64,000 nucleotides of DNA. Source: Oscillospiraceae bacterium (GTDB lineage: Bacteria > Bacillota > Clostridia > Oscillospirales > Ruminococcaceae). The notes beneath the pieces are model-generated. The model had not been told where the DNA came from. It saw nothing but the letters and a program-made list of their open reading frames with translations, and ran no database searches. Each line of letters begins with the position of its first letter. The first letter of the stretch is position 1. The stretch covers positions 434,001 through 498,000 of the forward strand of contig CP107208.1 in the NCBI GenBank assembly GCA_025758045.1. The letters run 5' to 3'. Both the position numbers and the translations under genes were made by a program. Below are positions 8,883 through 16,582 of this stretch, one piece after another.

Positions 8883-10133
8883 TTATTCCTCCCAGCGTTT
8901 GAACACCACACAGGCGTTGTGACCGCCAAAGCCCAGGCTGTCGCTCATAGCGTACTCCACCTGCGCTGCGCGGCCCTGGTTGGGGATATAATCAAGATCC
9001 AGCTCGGGGTCAGGCTCTTGTAAATTGATGGTAGCGGGCAAAAAGGCGTCGTGCAGGGCCAGCGCGGTAAATACGCCCTCTACTCCGCCGGCACCGCCCA
9101 GCAGATGGCCGGTCATCGACTTGGTAGAAGACACGGCCAGTTTGTACGCGTGGCCGCCGAACACCGTTTTGATGGCGGCCGTCTCACAGCTGTCGTTCAG
9201 GTGAGTGGATGTTCCGTGGGCGTTGATGTAGCCGATCTGTTCAGGCGCCACCCCGCCATCGGCCAGCGCCAGCCGCATGCAGGCCGCACCACCTGCGCCG
9301 CCTGGTGCCGGGGCGGTAAAGTGATAGGCATCACAGTTAGCGCCATAGCCAACGACCTCGGCATAAATTTTGGCACCGCGTGCCCGGGCAGCTTCCAACT
9401 CTTCCAGCAGCAGTACACCGCTGCCCTCGCCCATCACAAAACCGCTGCGGCGGGCATCAAAAGGAATCGAGGCCCGAGCCGGGTCATCCGCCGTGCAAAG
9501 GGCTTTCATGCTGGCAAAGCCGCCCACACCCAGCAGACTGATGCAGCTTTCGCTGCCGCCGCAGAGCATGCGGTCCTCGTACCCATCGCGGATACGATGG
9601 AACGCATCGCCGATTGCATTCGTGCCGCCTGCGCAGGCGGTGGTGGGGCAGCTGCACATGCCCTGCAAGCCAAAACGGATGGCAATCTGTCCCGCCGCCA
9701 TATTGCCGATGGACATGGGGACAAAATAGGGGCTGACTTTTTCAAAACCACGCTGCTGGCCGCGGGTATGTTCTTCCTCGATCGTGGGCAGGCCGCCGAT
9801 GCCGCTGGAAAGAATAACCCCGAATCGTGTGCGGTCGATTTCTTCCAGCGTAAGGCCGCTGTCGCCAATCGCTTCCTCGGCGGCGGCTACGGCGAACTGG
9901 GTAAAGCGTGCCATTTTGCGGGCTTCGCGCTTGTCAATGCGTTCGGCAGGATCAAAGTTCTTGACTTCTGCGGCCAGTTTTACTTTAAAATCGGCCGTGT
10001 CAAAAGCGGTAATTGGCTCAACGGCACAGCGGCCATCTTTAATAGCGGCCCAGCTTTCTGCCACCGTATTGCCGGTAGGGTTTACCGTGCCAAGGCCGGT
10101 GATAACGACCCGGCGTTTCTTTTCTGTTTTCAT
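8883..10133 (-). CDS. fabF: 3-oxoacyl-ACP synthase II FabF
   Basis: The 416-residue condensing enzyme has the Cys-His-His triad of the family: TTACAGGTNA (Cys), NAHGTSTHLND (His) and GHLLGGAGG (His). It extends acyl-ACP with malonyl-ACP. The ATG at 10133 is preferred; a GTG at 10145 overlapping the fabG stop is an alternative. The gene follows fabG by 8 bases in the fatty-acid operon. Confidence 0.95.
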   Translation of the reverse strand: MKTEKKRRVVITGLGTVNPTGNTVAESWAAIKDGRCAVEPITAFDTADFKVKLAAEVKNFDPAERIDKREARKMARFTQFAVAAAEEAIGDSGLTLEEIDRTRFGVILSSGIGGLPTIEEEHTRGQQRGFEKVSPYFVPMSIGNMAAGQIAIRFGLQGMCSCPTTACAGGTNAIGDAFHRIRDGYEDRMLCGGSESCISLLGVGGFASMKALCTADDPARASIPFDARRSGFVMGEGSGVLLLEELEAARARGAKIYAEVVGYGANCDAYHFTAPAPGGAGGAACMRLALADGGVAPEQIGYINAHGTSTHLNDSCETAAIKTVFGGHAYKLAVSSTKSMTGHLLGGAGGVEGVFTALALHDAFLPATINLQEPDPELDLDYIPNQGRAAQVEYAMSDSLGFGGHNACVVFKRWEE

Positions 10134-10141
10134 AGCACACC

Positions 10142-10894
10142 TCACATTCCCATTCCACCGTCAACGCAAAGGACCTGGCCGGTAATGTAACCGGCTTGCT
10201 CCCCTGCCAGAAAAGCCACCGCTGCCGCAACATCCTCGGCATGGCCGATTTTACCTGCCGGGATGGATGCCGCGGCAGCCGCGCGGGCAGCTTCCGGCAT
10301 GGCGGCGGTCATATCCGTTGCTATAAAGCCGGGTGCTACCGCATTGGCAGTGATATTGCGGGCGGCATACTCTTTGGCAACGCTTTTCGTCAGGCCGATC
10401 AGCCCCGCCTTGCTGGCCGCGTAGTTGGCCTGGCCCGCGTTGCCGTGCAGCCCGACCACACTGCTGACGCTTACGATGCGCCCATACCGCTGGTGCATCA
10501 TAAAGCGGGTGGCCGCCTTAGTGCAGAAAAATGCCCCTTTCAGGTTGGCGGCAAGCACGTTGTCAAAATCAGCTTCGGTCATGCGCAGCAGCAATTTGTC
10601 GGCGGTAATGCCCGCGTTGTTGACAAGCACGTCGATCCGTCCAAAAGCGGCAACGGTATCTTCCACCAGTTTCTGGCAGGCTTCGGGGCTGCGTACATCC
10701 GCCTGCAGCGTGATGGCCTGCACACCAAGGGCGCGGCAGTCTGCGGCCGTTTCCTCGGCAGCGGCGGCACTGCCGGCGTAGTTAACGGCGATGTTCACGC
10801 CGTTTTCGGCCAGCGCCAAGCAGATGGCCCGGCCGATGCCTTTGGCCCCGCCTGTAACCAGGGCGGCACGGCGCAGGGTTTCGGTTTGCGGCAT
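10142..10894 (-). CDS. fabG: 3-oxoacyl-ACP reductase FabG
   Basis: The 250-residue short-chain dehydrogenase has the NADP site TGGAKGIGRA near the N-terminus, NNAGIT, the catalytic serine stretch VSVSSVVG and YAASK (Tyr-x3-Lys). It reduces 3-ketoacyl-ACP. The ATG at 10894 has AAGGAG 8 bases upstream and is 2 bases after the fabD stop; a longer frame upstream lies inside fabD and is not real. Confidence 0.95.
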   Translation of the reverse strand: MPQTETLRRAALVTGGAKGIGRAICLALAENGVNIAVNYAGSAAAAEETAADCRALGVQAITLQADVRSPEACQKLVEDTVAAFGRIDVLVNNAGITADKLLLRMTEADFDNVLAANLKGAFFCTKAATRFMMHQRYGRIVSVSSVVGLHGNAGQANYAASKAGLIGLTKSVAKEYAARNITANAVAPGFIATDMTAAMPEAARAAAAASIPAGKIGHAEDVAAAVAFLAGEQAGYITGQVLCVDGGMGM

Positions 10895-10896
10895 GG

Positions 10897-11835
10897 TCAG
10901 GCTCCTTTCATGGTGCGCAGCAACTGTTGCAGCTGCGTGGCAGTTTCCACCGGGTAGCACGAGATGGCACTTCCTACGGTCTTTTTAACAAAACCGGTCA
11001 GCACCCTGCCAGGGCCGATCTCAATGGCGGTGTCCACGCCCAATTCTGCCAGGCGGCGGATGGTCGCTTCCCAACGCACGCCGGACTGCACCTGTTTTTC
11101 CAGCAGCGCGGCAATGGTGTCGCTTTCCGCCATCTCGTGCCCCAGGCAGTTGAACAGCACGGGGAGCTGCATCGGCGCAAAGCGGATGGCGCTAAATTTC
11201 TCTCTCAGCGCGTCCCCGGCCGGGTGCATCAACGAGGTATGGAACGGGCCACTGACGTTCAGCGGCAGGCAGCGCCGTGCCCCGGCAGCAAGCGCCAGCG
11301 CGGCAGCTTTGTCCACCGCGGCTTTGTCACCGCCAATGACCAACTGGCCTGGGCAGTTGTAGTTGCAGATCTGCACAATGCCCTCGTCGGCAGCTGTATC
11401 GCAGCATGCCTGCAAGGGAGCTTCGTCCAGCCCCAAAACGGCTGTCATTCCGCAAGTGTGCCCGGCCGCAGCCGCGGCCATCGCCTTACCGCGAAAAGCC
11501 GTTAAGGCAACCGCCGTCCGCACATCAAACACCCCCGCACATGCCAGGGCAGAATACTCTCCCAAAGACAGCCCCGCCGCATAATCCGGTGTAACACCTG
11601 CCTCCCGCAGTACGGCAGTAAGGCCAGCGGCAAACGCCGTCATGCAGGGCTGGGTGTATTGGGTCTCGTTCAGTACACCTGTTGTGTCAGTAAAGCAGAC
11701 TTCTTTCAAATCAAAATCCACTGCCGCCGCAGCTTCGTCAAAAGCGGCGCGGAACGCCGGGAAAGCCTCGTAAAGGTCCTGGCCCATACCGGCGTGCTGG
11801 CTGCCCTGCCCGGCGTATAAAAATGCTAGTTTCAT
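10897..11835 (-). CDS. fabD: Malonyl-CoA:ACP transacylase FabD
   Basis: The 312-residue enzyme loads malonyl groups onto ACP. It has the oxyanion glutamine motif GQGSQHAGMG, the nucleophile elbow GLSLGEYSAL and the catalytic histidine in GPFHTSLM. It starts on an ATGA overlap with the fabK stop, so translation is coupled. Confidence 0.95.
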   Translation of the reverse strand: MKLAFLYAGQGSQHAGMGQDLYEAFPAFRAAFDEAAAAVDFDLKEVCFTDTTGVLNETQYTQPCMTAFAAGLTAVLREAGVTPDYAAGLSLGEYSALACAGVFDVRTAVALTAFRGKAMAAAAAGHTCGMTAVLGLDEAPLQACCDTAADEGIVQICNYNCPGQLVIGGDKAAVDKAAALALAAGARRCLPLNVSGPFHTSLMHPAGDALREKFSAIRFAPMQLPVLFNCLGHEMAESDTIAALLEKQVQSGVRWEATIRRLAELGVDTAIEIGPGRVLTGFVKKTVGSAISCYPVETATQLQQLLRTMKGA

Positions 11836-12773
11836 AAGGTGATCTCCTTGTGCAGCCCGTCGATGCAGTTTTTGGCATCGCTTACCATGGCGGCAAAAAT
11901 TTCTTCCACCGGGCGGACATCGTGCAGCAGCCCTGCTGCCTGCCCTGCCATCAGGCTGCCATTCTCGGTATCGCCATCAAATACAGCCTTGCGCAGACTG
12001 CCTAAAGTAAAGCGCTCCAGCTCCATTTTGTCAGTTCCGGCCTTTTCCTGGCGGACATACTCACGGCTCATGCGGTTTTTCAGCACGCGCACGGGGGTGC
12101 CGCTGATACGGCCGGTCACGATGGTATCACTGTCGCGGGCTTTCAGCAGGGCTTCTTTGTAGTTTTCATGGATCGGGCACTCGATGCTCGCCAACAGACA
12201 GGTGCCGACCTGCACACCGCAGGCCCCCAGCGCCAGTGCTGCAGCCAACCCGCGCCCGTCCGCAATGCCGCCTGCTGCGATCACCGGCACGTGAACAGCA
12301 TCCACGACCTGCGGAACCAGGGCCATCGTGGTCATCTCGCCCACGTGGCCGCCGCTCTCGGTGCCCTCGGCAATAACGGCGTCAATGCCAAGCGGTTCCA
12401 GATGTTTGGCCAAAATTGCCGCTGCCACCACGGGGATGACCGTGATGCCGGCTGCTTTCCACGCGGCCATGTACTTCCCCGGATTTCCCGCCCCGGTGGT
12501 GACGATCTTTACTCCCTCTTCCACCACGATTTTGGCAAATTCATCCGCCTGCGGGTGCATCAGCATGATGTTCACACCAAAGGGCTTATCGGTCAGCGCG
12601 CGGCAGCGGCGGATGTTTTTCCGCAGGGCGGCGGCATCCATGCCGCCGGAGCCGATCAGCCCCAGTGCCCCGGCGTTGGAACAGGCAGCGGCAAACTCGC
12701 CTGTAGCGATATTAGCCATACCGCCCTGGATAATGGGATATTTTGTACCTAAAATTTCGTTGAGCAGCTTCAT
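11832..12773 (-). CDS. fabK: Enoyl-ACP reductase II FabK (FMN-dependent)
   Basis: The 313-residue TIM-barrel protein belongs to the FabK/nitronate monooxygenase family: it begins PIIQGGMANIATGEFAAA and contains AAGGIADGRGLAAAL and a GTCLLAS segment for FMN phosphate. It catalyses the last reduction step and takes the place of FabI, which is not found here. In an operon with fabH, fabD and fabG the FabK assignment is secure. It overlaps both neighbours by ATGA. Confidence 0.93.
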   Translation of the reverse strand: MKLLNEILGTKYPIIQGGMANIATGEFAAACSNAGALGLIGSGGMDAAALRKNIRRCRALTDKPFGVNIMLMHPQADEFAKIVVEEGVKIVTTGAGNPGKYMAAWKAAGITVIPVVAAAILAKHLEPLGIDAVIAEGTESGGHVGEMTTMALVPQVVDAVHVPVIAAGGIADGRGLAAALALGACGVQVGTCLLASIECPIHENYKEALLKARDSDTIVTGRISGTPVRVLKNRMSREYVRQEKAGTDKMELERFTLGSLRKAVFDGDTENGSLMAGQAAGLLHDVRPVEEIFAAMVSDAKNCIDGLHKEITL

Positions 12774-13723
12774 TTTCTACCCTCATACGTCAGCAGCATC
12801 CCGCCCCAGGTCAGCCCGCCGCCAAAGCCGATGCAGGCCAGTGTCTGGCCGGGGCGCAGCAGGCCGCTTTCTTCCATTTCATGCAGGGCAATCGGGATGC
12901 TGGCGGCACTGGTGTTGCCGTGACGGTCCATATTTTTATAAAATTTTGACGGTTCTGCGTGCAAATGCTTAATGCAATGGTCAATAATACGGCTGTTGGC
13001 CTGGTGGCAGACGACCCAAGCAAGGTCGGCCAGCGTTTTTTGGCTGCGGTCCAGCACGGTTTGCAGGCAGCGCGGCATAGTTTCCACCGCAAAACGGAAA
13101 ACTGCCTTGCCGTCCATCGTGATAGGCGCGGTGTCGCAGGCCGCAGGGCCGCCTGCGCGGATGGCTTCACTGCCCCGTGCGCCCAAAGTGATGGCGAACG
13201 GTACATTTTCGGCCAGCTCAAAAACAGCCGCGCCTGCTCCATCGCCAAACAATACACAGGTCGTGCGGTCGGTCGGGTCCATCATGCGGGAGAGTGCCTC
13301 GCAGCCAATGACCAGCGCATATTGCCCTCCCAGGGTGGTCAGCAGCCCGTGGGCCGTGGCGGCAGCATAAATAAAACCGGAACAGGCCGCATTTACATCA
13401 AAAGCGGGTCGGTCCTCCGGCAAGTCCAGCGCCGCCTGCACGCGGCATGCGATGCTGGGAGTAGCCGTTGGAGCCGAAAGTGTTGCCACAATGCAGCAGG
13501 CAATGTCGTTTGCCGTCAGGCCGCTGCGGGCCATGGCCTGACGGGCGGCGGTGATGGCCAGCGTGGCGGCATCTTCGTTTTCGGTGCAGTAATAGCGCTG
13601 GCGGATGCCGGTGCGGGTCGTGATCCATTCGTCACTGGTGTCCACTTGTCGGCGCAAGTCCTCGTTCGTCACCACGCAGCCGGGCAATGCCCCGCCAGTG
13701 GCCAGCAGCCGTAAACCTTTCAT
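12770..13723 (-). CDS. fabH: 3-oxoacyl-ACP synthase III FabH
   Basis: The 317-residue enzyme starts fatty-acid synthesis by condensing acetyl-CoA with malonyl-ACP. The catalytic residues are visible as NAACSGF (Cys), HQANSRI (His) and HGNTSAAS (Asn). The N-terminus has the family DEWITTRTGIRQR. The start at 13723 overlaps the accA stop (ATGA) and has GAGGGG upstream; about 85 further codons in frame upstream lie inside accA and are not coding. Confidence 0.95.
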   Translation of the reverse strand: MKGLRLLATGGALPGCVVTNEDLRRQVDTSDEWITTRTGIRQRYYCTENEDAATLAITAARQAMARSGLTANDIACCIVATLSAPTATPSIACRVQAALDLPEDRPAFDVNAACSGFIYAAATAHGLLTTLGGQYALVIGCEALSRMMDPTDRTTCVLFGDGAGAAVFELAENVPFAITLGARGSEAIRAGGPAACDTAPITMDGKAVFRFAVETMPRCLQTVLDRSQKTLADLAWVVCHQANSRIIDHCIKHLHAEPSKFYKNMDRHGNTSAASIPIALHEMEESGLLRPGQTLACIGFGGGLTWGGMLLTYEGRK

Positions 13724-14679
13724 GCGCCCCTCATTTCTCCGATGCGACGGTATTTTTTGTATCGCTGGTCGGCTAGAGCTTTGCCGCTCATCTTGGATAA
13801 GGCAGTAAGGTGCACCGCAATGGCGGTGTCCAACCGGCTGAAAAGCAGCTGCCGCCCGCGCTGTGCGCCGCCCAGCGGTTCGGGGATGACCTCTTCCACA
13901 ATGCCGTCTGCGTACAGGTCCTGTGCCGTCAGCTTCATCATGGTGCAGGCCTCGCCGCTGCGGGAAGCATCTTTCCACAAAATGCTGGCAAACCCCTCGG
14001 GGCTGAGCACCGAATACACGGCGTTTTCCAGCATCAGAATGTGGTTGGCAACGCCCAGGCCCAGCGCGCCGCCGCTGGATCCCTCGCCGGTGACAATGGC
14101 CAGCACCGGGACAGTCAGGCCACTCATCTCCATCAGGTTGCGGGCAATGGCTTCTCCCTGGCCGCGCTCCTCGGCATCTTTGCCGGGGTAAGCGCCAGGG
14201 GTGTCAACGAAAGTGATGATGGGACGATGAAATTTCTCTGCCTGCTTCATCACGCGCAGGGCCTTGCGGTAGCCCTCGGGTCCCGGCATGCCAAAGTTGC
14301 AGTGCAGGTTTTCTTCCAGCGTGGTCCCTTTGCGGTGTCCCAAAACGGTAACGGGCATCCCGTGGAACCGTGCGATCCCGCATAAAATAGCCGCATCCTC
14401 TTTGCATTGCCGATCACCGCACTGCTCAAAAAAATCGGTAAACAGGTTGTCGATTATTTCGGTAATGTGCGGGCGGTCGGGGCGGCGGGCCAGAAAGACT
14501 CGGTCCTCCGGCGTCAGCGAGGTGCAGCGCTGCAAAAGCATGTTTTCCTGTGCGGAAAGCTCGGCCAGCTCAGCCGCATGGGTGGTCGTGTTCGTCATCT
14601 CGGCATCGTCGGCGCTGCTGCACAGCGCGTCGATCTGCGCGTCCAGCGGTTCCAATTGCTGCAAAACTTCCTTGATCAT
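13720..14679 (-). CDS. accA: Acetyl-CoA carboxylase carboxyltransferase subunit alpha
   Basis: The 319-residue crotonase-fold subunit shows ITEIIDNLFTDFFE, LGHRKGTTLEENL, GMPGPEGYRKALR and TFVDTPGAYPGKDAEERGQG, all diagnostic for AccA. It forms the carboxyltransferase heterotetramer with AccD, encoded immediately before it with an ATGA overlap. No accB or accC lies in the cluster. Confidence 0.95.
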   Translation of the reverse strand: MIKEVLQQLEPLDAQIDALCSSADDAEMTNTTTHAAELAELSAQENMLLQRCTSLTPEDRVFLARRPDRPHITEIIDNLFTDFFEQCGDRQCKEDAAILCGIARFHGMPVTVLGHRKGTTLEENLHCNFGMPGPEGYRKALRVMKQAEKFHRPIITFVDTPGAYPGKDAEERGQGEAIARNLMEMSGLTVPVLAIVTGEGSSGGALGLGVANHILMLENAVYSVLSPEGFASILWKDASRSGEACTMMKLTAQDLYADGIVEEVIPEPLGGAQRGRQLLFSRLDTAIAVHLTALSKMSGKALADQRYKKYRRIGEMRGA

Positions 14680-15560
14680 CTGCGTTTCCTCCCCCGCGTG
14701 TGGAGCTGCAAGATCCGCGTTAAGACCTCTTTTAACTCGGTGCGCGGTACGACCTGGTCCACAAAGCCGTGTTCCAGTTGGAACTCACTGCGCTGAAACC
14801 CATCAGGCAGTTTTTCACCGATGGTCTGTTCAATGACACGTGGCCCGGCAAAGCCGATGAGCGCACCCGGTTCAGCCAGTGTAATGTCGCCCAGGCTGGC
14901 AAAGCTGGCCGTGACTCCGCCGGTAGTGGGGTGGGTCAGTACGCTGACGTACAGCCCGCCGCTGCGGTTAAAACGTTCCAGTGCGGCGCTGGTTTTGGCC
15001 ATCTGCATCAGGCTGTAAATGCCCTCCTGCATCCGCGCACCGCCGCTGGCGGAAAAAATGATGAGCGGCAGACGCTTATCGGCAGCATACTCGATCGCGC
15101 GGGTGATTTTTTCACCAACAGCAGTACTCATGCTGCCCATAAAAAAGCGGCTGTCCAGCACAGCGACCACCGCCTGCACGCCGCCGATCATGCCGGTTGC
15201 GGTAACGGCGGCTTCTTTCAGACCAGTCTTGACCGAAGCAGCGGCCAGTTTTTCCTGATAATCGGGGAAATGCAGCACATCATTGGGGGCAATGTCCGGG
15301 TTCAGCTCTTTAAAGGTCCCGTGGTCCAAAACCGTACTAAGCCGGTAATAAGCCCCGATAGGCAGATGCACCCCACAGTTGGGGCACACATACAGGCTTT
15401 TGGTCCAGACCTGGCGGGTGGCGCGGCGGCCGCACTTTTTGCAGGCAACAAATTGCGGCGGCACCCAGTTTGGCGCGGCCGTACCGGCATCGCGGCGGGC
15501 TTTCAGCTGAAAGCTGCGCTCCTGCGGGCTGGCCGGAAACAGCTTTTCAATGGCACTCAT
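14676..15560 (-). CDS. accD: Acetyl-CoA carboxylase carboxyltransferase subunit beta
   Basis: The 294-residue subunit has the N-terminal zinc ribbon of AccD (CKKCG and CPNCG, about residues 40 and 60) followed by the crotonase fold with ASGGARMQEG and HPTTGGVTASFA. It transfers the carboxyl group from biotin to acetyl-CoA together with AccA. It starts 13 bases after acpP. Confidence 0.95.
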   Translation of the reverse strand: MSAIEKLFPASPQERSFQLKARRDAGTAAPNWVPPQFVACKKCGRRATRQVWTKSLYVCPNCGVHLPIGAYYRLSTVLDHGTFKELNPDIAPNDVLHFPDYQEKLAAASVKTGLKEAAVTATGMIGGVQAVVAVLDSRFFMGSMSTAVGEKITRAIEYAADKRLPLIIFSASGGARMQEGIYSLMQMAKTSAALERFNRSGGLYVSVLTHPTTGGVTASFASLGDITLAEPGALIGFAGPRVIEQTIGEKLPDGFQRSEFQLEHGFVDQVVPRTELKEVLTRILQLHTRGRKRR

Positions 15561-15573
15561 TCTGCAATACCCT

Positions 15574-15804
15574 TTAGGCTGCCCGTGCGGCCAGATAGTT
15601 GAAGATGTCGCCTACGGTTTTAAGCGTCCCCAGATCCTCATCAGCGATCGTAACCCCAAACTTTTCCTCAAACGCCATGTTCAGCTCTACGGCATCCAGA
15701 CTGTCCGCCTGCAAGTCCTCGGTCAGGCTGGCGGCCATCGTGACTTTGTCAGCATCGCAGTTCAGGGTGTCAACAAATACTTCTTTCAGTTCTTCAAAGC
15801 TCAT
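15574..15804 (-). CDS. acpP: Acyl carrier protein
   Basis: The 76-residue acidic helical protein has the phosphopantetheine attachment serine in DSLDAVEL (about residue 38) and the closing GDIFNYL. It carries growing acyl chains for every enzyme of the cluster. The ATG at 15804 has GTGAGGT upstream; earlier in-frame codons lie in the promoter. It is the first gene of the operon. Confidence 0.95.
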   Translation of the reverse strand: MSFEELKEVFVDTLNCDADKVTMAASLTEDLQADSLDAVELNMAFEEKFGVTIADEDLGTLKTVGDIFNYLAARAA

Positions 15805-15835
15805 AATGCGTACCTCACATAATTTAACTAAATAA

Positions 15836-15853
15836 ATTGACATATTTGTCAAT
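15836..15853 (-). promoter_or_regulatory. Palindromic operator at the acpP transcription start
   Basis: ATTGACA-TATT-TGTCAAT is a perfect inverted repeat with 7-bp arms, 6 bases downstream of the -10 box, where a bound repressor would block transcription. A second small palindrome ATTTAGTTAAAT (minus strand) lies closer to the start codon. The MarR protein encoded at the end of the operon is the obvious candidate to bind; this is inference. Confidence 0.6.
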
Positions 15854-15859
15854 GAGGAC

Positions 15860-15887
15860 ATTATAACACGTTTATCTCGCATGTCAA
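15860..15887 (-). promoter_or_regulatory. Sigma-A promoter of the fatty-acid operon
   Basis: TTGACA (15882-15887 on the minus strand) and TATAAT (15860-15865) are 16 bases apart, about 60 bases upstream of acpP. Confidence 0.85.
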
Positions 15888-15892
15888 TATTG

Positions 15893-15914
15893 TTAGGTAA
15901 ATTTATTTATCTAA
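15893..15914. promoter_or_regulatory. Second palindrome upstream of the fatty-acid operon promoter
   Basis: TTAGGTAAAT-TT-ATTTATCTAA has 10-bp arms with one mismatch and sits just upstream of the -35 box. The half-site TTAGnTAAAT recurs once more between the -10 and the start codon, which suggests several binding sites for one regulator. Confidence 0.5.
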
Positions 15915-15957
15915 TTTTATTCTTCGCCTGTTTCCATCGCTGCGTAGCGGCACGGCA

Positions 15958-16010
15958 AAAAAAACGGCGGGTTACTCCAGCACAAAGGCTGAAATAACCC
16001 GCCGTTTTTG
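15958..16010. terminator. Terminator downstream of the GtrA gene
   Basis: A 13-bp perfect stem AAACGGCGGGTTA / TAACCCGCCGTTT (15962-15974 with 15995-16007), with A-rich and T-rich flanks, can end transcription in both directions. Confidence 0.85.
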
Positions 16011-16024
16011 CGGATGATATCCTG

Positions 16025-16570
16025 TTACTTTCCGCTTTCGGGGAAGATGATTTTATTCACGAAGAAGAAAATGACCATTGAGATGCCGCCGTTCAAAACG
16101 GTGGTGCCGATGTTGTAGATGAAGTCCGGCACCAGCAGGCCGGCCACCGCCACCCACACACAGTTGATGGAGTTGACGATGCAGGTGATGAGGCAGAACG
16201 CCACCACGTACCAGCCGATCTGCTTGGCCAGATTGCCCTTGCTGCGGAACACAAAGTTGCGCTGGATCGGGAAGTTGATGCACTCGCCGATGACCATGGC
16301 AATCATGTAGGCGCAGAAGTAGGGCAGGCCGCCGTGGGCAGCATCGTAGCCCAGGATATTCCACTGGAAGGTCTCGCCAAACAGCGTGACCGGGATGCCC
16401 GGCCAGCCGAAGTCTACCACCGGCAGGCTGGTAAAGGCCTTGGGCAAAAACTGCAGCAGCAGATACTTAAAAACGGTGATAAGGTTGGACACGACCACGA
16501 ACAGGCCGCCCTCCCGCACCCACTTGGCAGCGGCGGGGTGCTTGGCCGCGAAGTTATTCCAGAATTGCAC
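16025..16570 (-). CDS. GtrA family membrane protein
   Basis: The 181-residue protein has four membrane segments and the GtrA pattern, including GECINFPIQRNFVFRSKG, typical of the family's loop between helices 2 and 3. GtrA proteins help move lipid-linked sugars across the membrane, often for modification of wall or surface glycans. It starts 12 bases after the GH3 stop and is probably co-transcribed with it. The substrate is unknown. Confidence 0.85.
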   Translation of the reverse strand: MQFWNNFAAKHPAAAKWVREGGLFVVVSNLITVFKYLLLQFLPKAFTSLPVVDFGWPGIPVTLFGETFQWNILGYDAAHGGLPYFCAYMIAMVIGECINFPIQRNFVFRSKGNLAKQIGWYVVAFCLITCIVNSINCVWVAVAGLLVPDFIYNIGTTVLNGGISMVIFFFVNKIIFPESGK

Positions 16571-16582
16571 GTTGCACCTCCG

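Noticed and set aside
9051..15602. Long plus-strand frames across the fatty-acid operon
   Set aside because: Antisense shadows of fabF, fabG, fabD, fabK, fabH, accA and accD; no protein-like composition.
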